DNA of 64,000 nucleotides from Channa striata (lineage: Eukaryota > Chordata > Actinopteri > Anabantiformes > Channidae), in contig CM065182.1 in NCBI GenBank assembly GCA_033026295.1, positions 6,882,001 through 6,946,000 of the forward strand, written 5' to 3'. Every line of letters begins with the position of its first letter. Position 1 is the first letter of the stretch. The position numbers and the translations under genes are program-made. Below, in pieces: positions 1-13,903 of the stretch. The notes beneath the pieces were generated by a model. The model saw nothing but the letters and a program-made list of their open reading frames with translations, made no database searches and was not told the origin of the DNA.

Positions 1-2302
1 AGGCTCTTCAAGTCAAATTAGTCACGCGATACACAGTTTCAGAGTTCACTGAGTTTAGATTAGTGAGGATGCAGCACTATTAATAGCACCTGCTACTTCA
101 GAATTGTTAAATTTTACAAATGAAAAACAACAGCTGATTAAATGTGCAGGGACATTATAGTTATCTTGTGCACCTCATTGTGATGACAGTCTGTTCAGGT
201 CTGCTCTGCGGTGAAGTCCCTGGCATAGGTGAAATCGAATTGCGTCGTCAGTGTTTTTGATCCCACTGGAGAAGAATGAAATGGTTATTTAACACCCAGC
301 GTGTCGGCATGCAATGTTTCTGTTTTGCTTTATAACGGTGGCGGTGCTGGATGGTGCTGCGGTGTGTTGGCGTTTGTGCAGGTCTGAGGAATCCCTGGGA
401 TCTTCTGTGTCTCATGTTGCTGTTTCCGTGGCAACCAAGGAGGGCTTTCCGCATTGCTTTGAGTCTGTCTGCCTCTGTGTGTGGGAACTACTCGCTCGTA
501 TCGTCAAGTGTGTGTATGTGTGTGTCTGCACACTCAACACAAGCACAGAATGGGAAAGTCTGTCCTTCAGTGTGATTTTTTTTCTATACGTTTTTGCTTT
601 TATTTCAAACAATAAATGTATTAATTTAGGCTATATTTTGTTACCATGCAGACTGTGATTGACGTAGACAGTTCTTAACAAAAGTCCACTGCTGCTTGTC
701 AGACCTGACGTTGAAGCATTCTCCAGTCACAGGGAGGTCGGGGAGGGGTCCCTCCAGCCAGGAAACAGATGCAGAAACATTTCTGTTTTTGTTTTTTCCC
801 CCTCTTCCTTGTCTGATTTGTGATGACATCATTCTTTGCATGTGTTTTGTGTGCACACGGTGAAACAGGTTAGGTTACCTGAAGGGAACATGAGTTAGAC
901 AGTGACTCTTTGGTCTCATATTGCATCCACTTGTATCCTCAGTCACCTCTTAATATCTCTGTTTTGTGTTAGTTTCCTTTGTCCACTCTTCTCTGCATCT
1001 TCCTTAATTTCATGTAATGTACATTCTCAATTATCTGACTTAAGCAATGCACTGGATGCTGACAAAACCAAGTTCAGGATGAAATATTAAGACAACTCAA
1101 GGGAAGACCATAGAAAGTGGTAGCTCATAAATATGTTGTTGGCTTGAGGTCTGTCGTTTAGGTGTCGTATTGAAAATCTTCAGAGAAAATGAAGATCAAA
1201 GTTACAGACACAACTCGTGCTTTTTAGTGGGAAGCCAGGAAAAGACCAGTTGTTGATTATGGAGACTTGTCGTACAAAAATGCCGTAGCGCAGTGTCTCT
1301 GTATACTGGATTCTTTTATTACTGTGTTAACAACTTTTGGATTTAAGGCTTTCATTCCCTATGCACCATTTGTATGTATTTATTTGTTCATAAAGCCGTT
1401 GTAGACAAAGTACCCATATATTAGTGCTGATAACCCATAAATCATATTTTTTATCATTACTGCAATATGAAAATGTGCAACAAACATATTGCGAAGAGCT
1501 GACTAAATTGCTGCGAACAAGGAAAATTATTTTATTTACACATCTTGCATTCAGGCTCACATACAAACATTTGATCTATCAGATCATTGCATGTGTGACT
1601 GAAAATTAGAGCCTGTAGATCTACACATTTACACCAATTAGCTTGAGCATTAATGCTGATGGTCAAGATAATGTCATGGAGGACAAGTGTCAGCATGGCC
1701 AGGCTGAGCAGTCTGCAGCTACACGGCAAAATGTGGTACAGTGTGTGGTGGTAAAGGTTCTAGAAATACACAAACTCAGAACTAAGTAAAAGTGAAAGTT
1801 CTGGTCTAAAGAACAAAACTAAAAGTACTGGTATGTATGATAGCTACAGTCGTCTACTGCACTACATTTAGTAATTAATAAATAAGATTCAAAGGTCATT
1901 GTTGGTAAAGGTGGTTAATCCATAATGATACGTCATCTATTCTTAGTTTTATTAGTTTATTAGTAGATCTGAAAGTATAGTTGGGGCGTTGACAGCACAG
2001 TTTTCTGCAGTTACAGCCATAGCTCAGGGAACACATGATGGCTGCAGTCTTACCCTGACATTCAGACAGAGACGAGAAAGAAAACCTTAAACTGTGTGTA
2101 TTGGGAAACCTCTTTAAAGACTTAGGTGTCCAAGGTTAATGAACTCGACAGTAAGATTGAGTTATTGCTGTGTGTCATATTCTCAAATCTATCTCTTGTT
2201 TATTTGTGTGTCCTTTATAGAAACCTTGAAGACCTGAAATAAGTTTAGGCCTCAAATATACTTACCTGGTGAAAAATTAAATACATTTCTTCTTTCTTAC
2301 AG
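1..2302 (+). other. mnt: mnt upstream intron sequence
   Basis: I see no convincing coding exon here. The segment ends in a good acceptor (pyrimidine tract then AG at 2301-2302) leading into the first mnt exon of the window. That exon starts two bases into a codon, so at least one coding exon, including the N-terminal SIN3-interaction segment expected in MNT proteins, lies before base 1. This stretch is therefore inferred to be intronic. Short open frames here have no recognisable protein content. Confidence 0.55.
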
Positions 2303-5300
2303 AGGAAGAGCAGCACGAAGACAAGGTCGTCATAAAGACAGAGTCAAAGTGTGTGGAACTTGTGACCCCTCAGCCAGTCCGAGTCAACCACATCACCTGG
2401 GGAGATGACAATCACTGTCAACAACCGCACCACCCTCTTGCCCCCTCTCTCCCACCTCAACAAGTCCCCATCGCTGTCATCCCAATGGTGCCCGTTGTCA
2501 CTGCAACACCTTCGCTTCCGCTTACTACGCCGATCGGCACGGCAGCAACGTCTCTCAACAGCTCCTCATCAGCCAAGAACGCATCCTCCCTCCCACAGCA
2601 GCAGTCGTCCTCACATCAGCTGTTGTGTGCCCCCCACGTCAAAATGGAGGCTTGCCCGCAGCCGGTTGATATAAAGCCCAGCCTACCAACAGCTCAGGTT
2701 CAGATTCAGTATCCAGCCTCCATCAGCACTAATGGCTCCAGCACTCAACACACACCGGTAACCCATCAAGCTGCACCGACGTCTCAGCCACGACCGAATG
2801 GAGTGACGATGGAGGACCTGAGGGGCATGGAAGGGAAGAGGAGACCAGGAGGGTCAGTGTGTGTGTGTGTGTGTGCCTGTATGTACTACTCAGTGAGGTC
2901 CAAATTACGCTTTTAACCATCAGAGTGAGGACATGTTTGGGAAGTGAGGACATTTTGGCCGGTCCTCACAACTTCAAAGGGATTTTTTGAGGGTCAGGAC
3001 TAGGTGAGGGTGAGGTTTAGGCATTCAGTTGTGATGGTTAGGGTTAGGGGCTAGGTATTGCATTATGTCAGTGAGTGTCCTCATAAGTATAGCTGTACAA
3101 ACGTGTGTGTTTATTTGTCAAGGTTAATATTTGATTTGCATATTCATCAAGCGCATTTATGGCTTCATTTGATTCTTTTTTTAATTTTTTTTTAGAGCGG
3201 GAACCAGAGAAGTGCACAATAAACTGGAGAAGAACAGGTTAGTCACAACTTCTCTATTGTTTATGTTCACTCATCATAAATAATTATGGCATAATTATGT
3301 TTAATTTTGTACTTTAGGGATGACATTTGTTTGTAGGTTTGCCCAGAACTTAACTGCTGTTCACGCTCAACTATGGCTTTTGGATTATTCCAGAAAATGA
3401 GCTCAGAGACAAACAGACTTTGATGATACCTGATAGACCTTCAGCAAAATAATCTTCACAGATGAAGACCACTTTTATGATTTTTGAAACAAAAATACAA
3501 TCAGCAGGAGTGTAAAGCTTTGGTTCTTGTTTCTGACAACATCTGTATGTCAATTAACCTGCTTATTAGCAACTGTCTTTTTTAAGACATATGGGTATGT
3601 AGGGATGAATTTTATGCTATAGATAAAACGTCAAACAGTCTTTTGACCTTATGTCAACCGCAGACATAATTTCAGGCCTCTAACCTATATTGAAACATGT
3701 GAACATCCAAAGTGTGACTTTCGGGTTGTTGATCCTTCAGGCGGGCACATCTCAAAGAGTGTTTTGAAACACTGAAGAAGAACGTTCCAAATGTTGATGA
3801 GAAGAAAACCTCCAATCTCAGCGTTCTCCGCAGTGCTCTGCGTTACATACAGGTGAGAGGGGCTTCAACAAGTTTTCTACGCTTTCACAGCAAACTGCAA
3901 GCCTTTATATACCGGACTGCTGCTTCTTGAACTCTGGGAACAACAGAGGCTTTGGTCCACCATAGATGATACAATGCTTCTTTTGTGTTTGTTAGTCACT
4001 TGTGACTGTGATACGGCAGCCTCCAAATAATGGCCTGTAAGAACATAGTAAATAAATCTATGTTTTCCCGAGTCTGTACAATGTCTGTACAACTGCAGTT
4101 GAGAGCATTAGTTAAGCATTTCAGTGAGTCAAGTGGAATCATTGTGTGACGCCAACCTGTTGTCATACAGTATGAAAAAAGAAAGGACAATGGCTTTAAC
4201 AAAGAAATGAATGACTTCAAAGATGGGGTAAAATTTCACATTGTAGTTGTGTTAGAGACCTAATATTCAGTGTGGGCAGTTTGAGCTGGGGTTGTTGGGG
4301 GGAGGGGCCTGTGTGGCCTGAAGAGGTCCATTTTCAGTATCTAAGAGCAGACAAGGGAGGATTTCAGCTGGCAGAAATGAATTGCAGGCTTGAAGCGAGA
4401 TACAGTGGAGTTATGCAGCAGGGAGTCAGCAGAATGAGCTAAATTAGGCCATGAGATGGAAGAAGTTGTTCCTAGATCTTAAGCCAACCCAGAGGGGTTT
4501 GATGCATATTTTGACAGGAGATGATGATGATGATGATGGGTGTGACAGAAGGCAGAGCCAGGTTTTCATAACTAATGTAGAGAGGAACAAATGCAGCACA
4601 CTATGTGAACTTGTAGTAGCTGTGTGGAAAAACATAATATATTAATAAGTGATTATTAATTCATCCAACAAAAATGTCAAATATGCATCTTATGAAATGT
4701 GAGGATTTGTGGGTTTGTGAATGGAATACTTTGGAATTTTGAGACACAGCAAACACTGTGAAGATGTTCCTTTTGAGGCTATGATGATGATGGTTATTAT
4801 TAGTGGTATTAGCAGCAGTAGTAGTAGTGGTAATAATCATCATCCTTTTGTAAAGCAAAGAGTATGAATAGTCATTAATTGCAGCCACAAGTAGATGCAG
4901 TGTTTACTGTTTCCTGCAGAGAGGGGTTAATCAGAGTCAGGGAAACAAGGCACAATTCTTTTTTTACAATGTAACGAGGATAATATGTAGAATTCGATTT
5001 AAAGAGGTCGACAGAGTGTTAAAGCCAAGTGATGCATAATTTTTGACATTTTCACATGTTTAAAACTTCAACATCAAGAAACATATTTTTGTTTGTGGAT
5101 GGCCCACCAGATAACCTTGCAGCTTGGTTTATCATTACTTGAGTTAGTAACATCACAAATTTAACTGTGTGAAGTTGTGGTTTTGTTTTAGCATAAAAAC
5201 AGGTGTTGACCAAACTGCTTTGCAGAGAGAAATTAAAATTGAAGAACCAAGTTATAGTTATACAAGACAGGAAAAAAATGTTTAATCAAATCGTTAGACG

Positions 5301-8300
5301 TAATTAGATTTTGTGTATCAAGTGTAACTTTTTTTTCATGAAGCAAACTTCCAGTGCAGCTACTTGCGTCAAGGCTGGACATTGGCGTTACCGCAATAAA
5401 GCAGCACAGCTGAAAAAATCCTCACCTAACAATCAAACGGATGGTTTGGTCAAATTAGAATGACAAAGGAAAACAGTAGAACAGCACACTGTCATCTAAA
5501 AAACCAACCGGGGAAGGGTCCTGCAAATGAGATTTTTGCTGTATGCCCTGTAGACATGGTTGCCTAGTTGTAAACGTGTGCTCTAACATCCCTTAAATAA
5601 TTAAAATAAAATTAAAAAATGCATAATTTCAAAGACATGTTCATTGAAACACCTTAAAAAAGAGAGGAACTGGGTTCAAAGCTGGATTCAGCTTCAGTAA
5701 TAAGGTACTGAAATCAATTCCTACACACTAGTAATGTTCTGGTTTCCCTTCAAAAAGAGATTGTGATGTCGTGAACTTGTCATTTTGGGGCAGTAGACAA
5801 ATGCACCCTGCCACCACCACCGCAGTCTGTCCCTCTACCTCTCCTCAAATAAACCTGTAAACCTGAGTCACCCTCCCTCTCCCAGAGCCATGTGAGATCG
5901 GAGCACATGGCTAGATCCATCCCGATGACGTCAACGTGTCTCACCCACTCTCCCTGCACCTCTAGACTGCGGGGGGCGGGGGGGAGGGAATGAAGGGATG
6001 CTAAGGAAGCGGCAACTGTGGTTGTGACATTTTAATCAATGTTGAATCAGGCTTTTTCTTGTCTTTTAACCTCAGTCTGTGCCATCGCCTTCTTCCTGTT
6101 CTTCTCTGTCCATCTCGTCCTGTGTCACCCCGCTGTCTCTTGCCTTCTGAAACCCTTGGTAACCATAGAAACAGGCGGCAGGTGGCCAGGGCTCTGTAGT
6201 CAGTCCATTTCTCCGTAGTTGTCTGCATGTATGTGCAATGTAAAGACTAAACTGCTCAGATGGTGGATAAATTTTGTCCAAGGTTGTGGATGATGATCTG
6301 TCACTGTGAGTGTGTTCTCACCTCTGGTTGAAATCCAGATCATGTGTTCCGTCTTCGGTAATTTAGACACATGCAAGGCCAAATTACATCAGCTTGAAGT
6401 CATTGTTACCTTTTTTATTAGAGGGGATGTGTTGGAGGAGGAAGGATAAAGGAGGCATAGATGGAACGGAGGCGGAAAGGGAGGAGCGGGTGAGTGTGCA
6501 GGAGGTGGGGGTGGGAAGAAAAAACATCCAGTCACATCCCTTCTTTTATGTAATTACCATCATGCTTTACCCAGTTAGATATCTCCTTATGTTTCCCACA
6601 AACTGCCGCTCAAGCAGCCAAATCCCCAGGGATGGGGTTGCCAAGGAAACAGTTTTGGGTGGCAGCTGTTTCCTTGGTGATTTGCCATAGGACTAATGGT
6701 GTCTAGGTTTGTATGGGGAAGACCTTGAAAGGAGCTTCATGGATGCACATGCGCAGACAGGACCGGCAGCGTTACACGTTTCGCCTGCTGAACTCTGTCC
6801 ACCACAATATTAGAAACTGTTGTAGCTTTTAAAGAAAAAAGCACACGGCTCCTAATTCAGACATGAAGTGCCAACAAATGCCGTCAGATTAATATAAAAG
6901 TGTGCATCTATGGATGGGAGTACAGACGGGTTCCTATTCACCTTTAGTCTTCTAGTTGTCATTTTCACCCATTTATTGTTCAATGTGATTCATAGGCCAC
7001 AACTTTTTTTATTTGTGTCATTTTAAGTGCTTATTCTTAGATGTGGGGTTGAGGTCAGGACGTAATTTTAGGAAGTGTTGCAAAAGATGTCCAACCTGAT
7101 TTGCTGTCATTTCCCCACAACCTTGTCCTCTTCACTTATGACCTCCAAAAGCTTGTACAAATTATGGGAAAATGCTGCGTGTGTGGAAGCACGTAGACAG
7201 GAGGTGTTGCTGTGTGAGAGATGCTGAGCTGGTGTGTATGGCAGAGGTCACCAGGTCTGGACTGGTGGCTGTGTAAATGTGAACGGGAGCAGCGAGGAAA
7301 GTGGGTTCGCGTGTGAAGCCAGTCACGTGCCTGTGAATGGCGTACTGAAGTGAATGTCCTGTAGTTTTCTAGCAGGTCTCATTTGGGTTTCTATTAATTA
7401 TTCAACAAATCAAATGAATATTGTTGTTTCCAATAGTGCTGTTAAATGAACCAGATGCCCATTACACTAGTTGACCAGCCTGTTTTTTAACATCATCATC
7501 TCTTTACCCCATCGTTTCTCAACTCTGCCCTCCTTTACCCGAGAGTTTTTTCCTCCAGTGCCTCCCCTCTCCCTCAGTCCTCCCCAGTAATCTGTTAATG
7601 TTCTTAGGCTTTCGTACTGTTTGGTGCTCCTGCGTCAGCTGACCCACAGAAAAACTGGGTCACAGAGATGTCATGGTGGGAATGGAAAAGCTCATTCTGT
7701 TAACTAGTCTTTCTTCTCTTGCCTCCTGCTGTGGCTCTGTAAATCTGTAAACACACACATATAAAGCTCATTGGTCCGTATCCAACAGTGCCCTGCAACG
7801 TTTGATTCACCTGTGTGTGTGTGTGTGTGTGTGTGTTTGTAATCCAGTGTGACTTCAGAATAGCTGGGATTGATACTAAACGCGTGTGATTGGTGGAAAC
7901 GGCAGGAATTTCACTCCCATTCTGACCCTGTCCTCTCAAAAAACAAACACTAGATCCAGGAAATGGGAGGCGCTCTAGTAGATGACACAGTCGAAAACAA
8001 TGTGAACACACAGTCATTTGCATGCATGCCTTATGGTTTGTGTGTAAAACTAAGACGGCAAACATTTATTCTCAATGTTTGATCAAAGTCAGAAAAGAGA
8101 CCAAAAAGTCGACTTTGTGCCTCTTATGATCTGCTTCTATTTGCCTTGTTAACTTCCTGTTGCTGCAGTTCACTGTTAATACAAACTCTACAGTTCCTCC
8201 ATTAGTTTGATAATATCAACTTTCCAGTAATTCAGGAAGCATATTTCCTATTCTACCTACAGTATCAGATTTTACAGACTTTACCAGCCGTTTAGCACAG

Positions 8301-9919
8301 ATTGCAAAAACAACAAAGCAGTATAGATCAAACCTGTTAGAATGAGAGAGGAAAGTTTATTTTGTAAAGGAGAATGATTGAATAGTGTTATGACATTAAT
8401 CAACAATAAACATGATGATGTCAAATTAATAATTTTCTCTATTTGTTTGGTTGGCTTTGTTTATACAAACTGCAGCCTCTGCTGAATTTACAGAACGTGT
8501 CACCAAACACAGTGTATTAATTAGTTTTGCAGTGTTTTACTGTCGGTCCTCATCTTCTCTGCTGTCTGTGTCTCCCCTGGAAGACTCTGAAGCGTAAGGA
8601 GAAGGAGTACGAGCACGAGATGGAGCGTTTGGCCAGAGAGAAGATCTCTACACAGCAGCGGCTCGCCGAGCTGAAGAACGAGCTCAGCCAGTGCATGGAT
8701 GTCATTGAGATCGACAGAGTCCTCCGACAGACTATCCAGCCGGAGGACGACCAGGCCTCCACGTCCACCGCCTCAGGTACTGATTTTTACGGAAATAATC
8801 CAAGTTTGTCTTAGTAAAGTGTTGGTTTTCTTGTTTTTTTTCCAAGTCTGAATACAATGTTTTAATGTTTCCTTCTAACAGCTTTTAGTTTTATTGTTTG
8901 TAATATACCCGGAAATATGCACTTGCACTCTCGTTAGCGGTTGTTAGCTCAGCTACTCACCATTATTTTGACACTGAATTTGAAATCCTGAACCAGCACT
9001 TTAAATTCAGTTTATGTTTCGTGTAACTTGACTGGTTTAAATTTTTATATTTAATATTCATGTACATCACATTCTTGCATTCCATCATGGTAACTCACGG
9101 TTTCCTTTCTGGTCTGCAGAAGGAGAAGACAACACTGAGCAGGACATGGAGGAGGACACCTCTGCTCCTCCTGCTTCCACGTCCCTCCCCAAACCGACAC
9201 CTCCCATCTTGCAAGCCCAGCCAATCCTTACTCCTCACCTGTCGATCCAGCATGCCACCTTGCCACTCTCTGGAGTCCTGACCGCGCCTTCCCCCTCTGC
9301 TCCCCCCCCTCCTCAAGCCATCGCCCCAGCTCCGGCCCCGGGTCAGCCCCCTCCGCCACCGTCGGCTGTACAGGTCCAGCCCACCGTCATCGCCCATGCT
9401 GCCGTCTCCCACCCGTCAGTCATTCAGACTGTCAATCACGCCCTGCCCACCAATCATAAGCACCTAACGCACATTGCCCCATCTCCTGGCCCCACTTCCT
9501 CTACCCCTCAGCAAATCACAGGGGCAACAGCTGCCACTGCCACTCACCAGCCAATAGCCGCCCAGCCCATCGGACACATTACCGTCCACCCAGTGGCACA
9601 CCTAGGAGGACCCCTGTCATCCCATCTCCCTACCCTTTACCCCCAGAGTGTGTCTGTCACTCAGCCCACCATGGTGGGCCACATAACCCACACCTTCACC
9701 CATCACACGCTGCCGCACGTCCAGGCTAATCCTCAAGCTAGCACTAATGGAGCCCAGGTGAACAGCGCCACCGTGGTGAGCCAAGGGAGCCCGTCCCTGG
9801 GGAAACCCACAGCAGTCCTGGCCCCCCATCCCCAGCTGGTTGGACAGGCTGCTGTCCTGAACCCTGTCACCATGGTTACAGTCCCAACCTTCCCTGTGGG
9901 CACACTCAAACTGACCTGA
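2303..9919 (+). CDS. mnt: MAX-binding protein MNT, five 3' exons (5' truncated by window)
   Basis: MNT is a nuclear bHLH-zipper protein that pairs with MAX on CACGTG E-boxes and represses by recruiting SIN3, opposing MYC. Exons with matching phases are 2303-2852, 3196-3237, 3741-3852, 8584-8776 and 9120-9919 (stop TGA 9917-9919). The first encodes a Pro/Gln/Ser-rich linker. The basic region and helix 1 read REVHNKLEKNRRAHLKEC; the loop has NVPNVDEKKTSNLS; helix 2 ends at ALRYIQ. The zipper (KEKEYEHEMERLAREK, then heptad leucines) is in the 8584 exon, followed by an acidic segment and a Pro/Ala/His-rich tail ending FPVGTLKLT, close to the mammalian MNT C-terminus. The SIN3-interaction N-terminus is missing because it lies outside the window. 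Family identity is very secure; I cannot say which teleost paralogue (a or b) this is. Confidence 0.95.
2857..2875 (+). repeat. (GT)n microsatellite at an mnt splice donor
   Basis: A pure GT run begins four bases after the donor dinucleotide at 2853-2854 of the first mnt exon in the window. The donor reads GG|GTCAGT and merges into the repeat. The following exon begins in the compatible phase, so this donor is the one that keeps the protein open. Confidence 0.85.
2900..3112. repeat. Teleost interspersed repeat in mnt intron
   Basis: The segment contains GTGAGGACAT repeated, CCGGTCCTCAC, GGTTAGGGTTAGGGG and GAGTGTCCTCATAAG, and ends near a GTGTGTG tract. I recognise this composition as a dispersed repeat common in fish introns, but cannot name the family from the sequence alone. 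No coding potential is seen. Confidence 0.5.
3853..8583 (+). other. mnt: Large mnt intron between helix-2 and zipper exons
   Basis: This 4.7 kb intron separates the exon ending in ALRYIQ from the exon starting TLKRKEKEYEHE. Both boundaries are phase 0 with GT and AG ends. It contains a short (GAT)n tract near 4521-4539 and a (GT)n tract at 7812-7836. The open frames inside it on both strands are short and show no domain. I see no RNA gene. Confidence 0.75.
7812..7836. repeat. (GT)n microsatellite
   Basis: Twelve or so uninterrupted GT units within the mnt intron. Confidence 0.9.
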
Positions 9920-12785
9920 ATGAGTAACAAACATGGACCGATGGGGGAAGAAACAATAAATTTTCCTCCCATTGGGAATCAACAGACATGAAAATTTACA
10001 AAAACATTGGCTGTTTTTGAACAACTTGTGATGAATATCTGCAGAGATATTTTGGTCTCAGCTCTGTTAGTTTGTGAACAATAACTTTAAAGCCGAGTCA
10101 GTGGGTCGGGCCATGGTTTGTGAAAATAAGACTGTGACATTTGTCTCTGCTGCAGACAGGAACTCTGTTTTACCTTCCTTTCCTTTTTCCTTCCTTCCTT
10201 CCTCCCTTTTTTCCTTCCTTTACAACCAGAAGCACTAACACAATAAGCTCAGTTCACACTCAGGCATCAAGGATTTACCTTAACTATTCATTTACTCACT
10301 TGAGGGAAAACGTTCAGCCAGCGTGCAGCCGTTTTCTGTTCATGTAATCGTGATGTCAGGTGGAACGTTGTGGTGGAAAAATGTCACTGATGTGTTTGGA
10401 AAGAAGAACTTGGAGCTCATTGTTCTCGTCTGAATAAAATACACCCTGAGCTTTGGTCTAATGTGAAGTACACGTCCGTCTGAATAGAGCTAAAGCTTTA
10501 CTGAAGCCGGAACACTTTCATGAGTTCCTCATCTATAAGGCAAAGAGCTATTTTCAAGATTAAGCTGTGGATGGTAAAGCATTAATACAGTTTGATTTAA
10601 TTTTTAAAATCAAAATGAAACATACACAGCCTCATTGTCTTTGTGTGCAATTTCTGTTCTGTTTACGCGTGCAAGTCACAAGTGAACTGTACAACTGTGG
10701 GCTTATTTATCCACTACCCCCAATGGCTTCTAAATACAAAACTGCTCCAGAAATGAGGGACTGGGTGAAAAAAGCATCTTTCATGCTACAGTTTACAGAC
10801 AGTTTATTTCTATAAAAACACAGATTTTAAAGTAGAGCAACAAGTTAGAAATGAGGTGACGAACCACAAATAAAATGTGGTAATGTGATTTTTCCATTGT
10901 TTGAAAAAAAAAAAGAAAATGTCAAGTAAACGTAAAAGGACAGTGCACGACTGAGACGATTACCCGTCTCACAGTGAATAACTGTTATGTTAAAGGTTCT
11001 GAGGCATATCTGCTACTGTACTGAGCTCTGCATTAAACCTCACAATATACAAACATACAATTTACTAAAACAGCCAGAGATTTTTCGTTTTAATGCATTA
11101 ATCACTTATAAGGCTTTGCAGGCGCTCAGGAAACCAGCCCAAATAATTTAACAACTCCCAGCAGTGTGTGCATGTCCTTTTTTTAAATAAGACTGAATAT
11201 CAGCTGGAGTCTTTTGTTCAAACAATGATGGCGTCTGTGTTGAATGTAGTTTAAAAGAGAAGCCAGGAAAAGAAGTGGATATCTTGTACAACCAGTGAAA
11301 ACTGCGCTCCAAACCTTCAGTGACATGTTTCCTGTCGCCATAAGGCAATACAGGTTTTCATCCTCCTCACTCTAATGCAACAGCGCCCTCTGCTGCCTCG
11401 TCCTGTACCTCATACTTTACCTGATGTGGGGGCTCAACACACACTTCCTGCACTTGCTTTGAAATTCTTGAAAAACAGTAACAGTTAGTTCACGTCTGAC
11501 CTTCACAAAACAAAATTGCGAGACGTCGGTGGGAAGCTTCAGAAAATCAGTTGTCTTTGAGTCAAAGACAGTGTTTTTTCACACATAAAAGTCTTTGAAT
11601 GTGTGGACATAGCACAAAACCTGACCACCGGTTTGCATTGTATTGCAGTTTTGTAAAGAATAATTTGGCAGCAACTTGACCTCTAACCTCAAACTGAATC
11701 GTCTGCTCTCGTCAGATTTTTGAGAACATTTGTTTCGAAATTCTTTTCATTTCAAAACGGAACGTGTTGTGATGGCCATCCACTTTTTGTGTGTGTGTCT
11801 TTGTGTGTGTTCATGTGCAGTCTTAAAAAGCTCATGGCCTCTCAGCCTTCTTGCCAGCCTATCCATTAAATCTGTAGTCAGTGTCGCGTGCATCTGCTCC
11901 TCGCCTCTTCTGCCGTTTCTGTGTGTTACGTCCGTATATGTGACTGTATGCAGTATGTTTTATATTCTGTACTATAGTTAATCCTACTGTACCTGTAGCA
12001 TGGCTCTGTTTCTTGGTTACACAGTTTGCCTGTGCATGATTGAGTGTGTGTGTGTGTGTGTGTCAAGTCTTTTATTTTATTTTTTATAGAACACAGATGA
12101 TTTATGGCATGAGTCTGTTTGGGTGCTATCGTGTGTGCCTATACTCAGTTTTCCTGAACACTGTGACAACTCTGGCAAAACACGGACACATTGAGAGAAT
12201 GGAAGAGACAAAGATTTATTGTCAGTTCAGTTTTCTTTATTTTTTTTTTATGTTTTCCATTTTGTGAGTTGGACTGAGACATGGAGTGGCAAAAGTGAAA
12301 AACAAAAAAAAAAGTTGTTGCTCTTTTCTTGATAATATAATATTGTCTAATATTCGATTTGAGGTTTGTAATATTTGTATGTGCGTATGAAAGTTGTGTA
12401 AATTTGTGATTGTATGCACGTTTTGCATATGAGTGTATGTATCTTAAAATTTTAAGTGCTTGTTTCTTTTTTGGTTTTGTTTTGCATGTAGACTGCCATT
12501 TACTTTCCTTTTAAAGGTTTTGTTTTTGTTATTTTGGGGACCATGTACAATACTGTATAACGTGGACAGGATCTTGGACCTCATGCTACATTGATATTAT
12601 ATATGAATATAAAACATGTTTTCCCTATGGAGAAAGTTTTAAGTTATATATCGCCTGTACACTTTGGGCTGCCTTTTAGATCTAACTGTCCACTGTTTAA
12701 GATAACAATGATGATAACGAATAAAACATATTAATGATGAAGAATTATGCTGATGAAATAATAAAGATTCTTAATAAATCTTATT
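9920..12785 (+). other. mnt: mnt 3' untranslated region (inferred)
   Basis: After the mnt stop there is no further gene on the + strand until clustered polyadenylation signals at 12720-12778, so I infer a long 3' UTR of up to about 2.9 kb. It holds a TTCC-rich pyrimidine tract near 10176-10222, GT-rich stretches near 12043-12063, and an earlier AATAAA near 10434 that could give a short form. Its exact end needs transcript data. Confidence 0.55.
12720..12778 (+). terminator. mnt: mnt polyadenylation signal cluster
   Basis: Three AATAAA hexamers lie at 12720-12725, 12760-12765 and 12773-12778 in AT-rich DNA at the end of the inferred mnt 3' UTR. Confidence 0.55.
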
Positions 12786-12844
12786 ACATTTACAACACAC
12801 CTTGCTTCAGTGTTTCATGATTTGGGGTAAATAAAACTTAAATA

Positions 12845-12856
12845 TTTATTTTTATT
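12845..12856 (-). terminator. Candidate septin4 polyadenylation signals
   Basis: Two abutting TTTATT hexamers (AATAAA on the minus strand) at 12845-12850 and 12851-12856 are downstream of the septin4 stop and face the mnt signals less than 80 bases away. Whether septin4 transcripts run this far, about 1.3 kb past the stop, is inference. Confidence 0.35.
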
Positions 12857-13876
12857 GATCATCTTTGAATTGGTCATTACAAAACCGTAAAATAAAAAAT
12901 GCAAAAGCAATAGATTCACAAGTGAAATATAAATGTCAAACTATAGATTCAGACCTAATATTTCTACAATAAGCACTAAATGTCAGTCTTGTCATTAACA
13001 AATGTCATTAACAAATCAGTCTTCCTGGAACATATAAAAAAAATGAGGCAAACCTATTTTTTTCATTTCTTTTAAGTTAAACAGGAAGCTTAGCTTATCT
13101 TAATGCCGCGTCCTGCGTATGTGGAATAACTGTTGTTTAAACTGTTGATAGTTGGACATGAGCCTGGATGTTTTGGTTCTTTACAGCTGGTTTGATGTTG
13201 GGTCCCTCAGGCATCCAACCCCTTACCTTAAGCTCAGTTCAGTTCCTTTGAAACCCATTATAATATGCTGATCTGATTATTACGATTTTTGTTTTTGAAA
13301 GACGCTTACACCTCTAACCAATCAGAGAATTTCAAACCCTGTGCATCACATGCAGATGCAAAAGGTTACCTTGCATCTATTTATGAGACACCAAGGCTGT
13401 GACACACCGGCAGCATTTGGAGCCTCTACAACTAGAAAAAACATACAGAACATATAGAAGTTGTTCACGTACTTAAAACTTCTTTTGACATTAGTTTTAT
13501 TGAGTTACATTTTCATAGCAAGCCTGTAATTCCTACTTAATTCTCTTATACGTCTACTGGAGATCTTCACTCGCTAGTTGCCCACAGAGCCACTCTGACC
13601 ACTCGACTTTAAAAATGATTAAACCGAGGAAAAAGCTCAACGTAGAATAAAATAACAAAGTTACATTTAAAAAAATGCACAGGGCAGATACAATGAGACT
13701 TCATGAGAATTCATCTTTCCCAACACCCCATTTAAGCACAATGACAAGATCAGCAGTAGGTCTGTTTAATCCAAGCTTAACAAATCAATCCCCAAACAGT
13801 TTTCACAAAATCAAAGCTGTATGAAATTTACCTGGATCATTTTTAGCACTTTAGCCTAAATTAATTAAGCCGCATT

Positions 13877-13903
13877 AAAAAAAAAAAAAAAAAAAAAAAA
13901 AAA
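13877..13903. repeat. Poly(A) tract
   Basis: A run of about 27 A on the + strand in the inferred septin4 3' UTR region. It reads poly(T) in the septin4 sense, so it is not that gene's poly(A) tail; a retroposed insert or simple homopolymer is possible. Confidence 0.8.
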
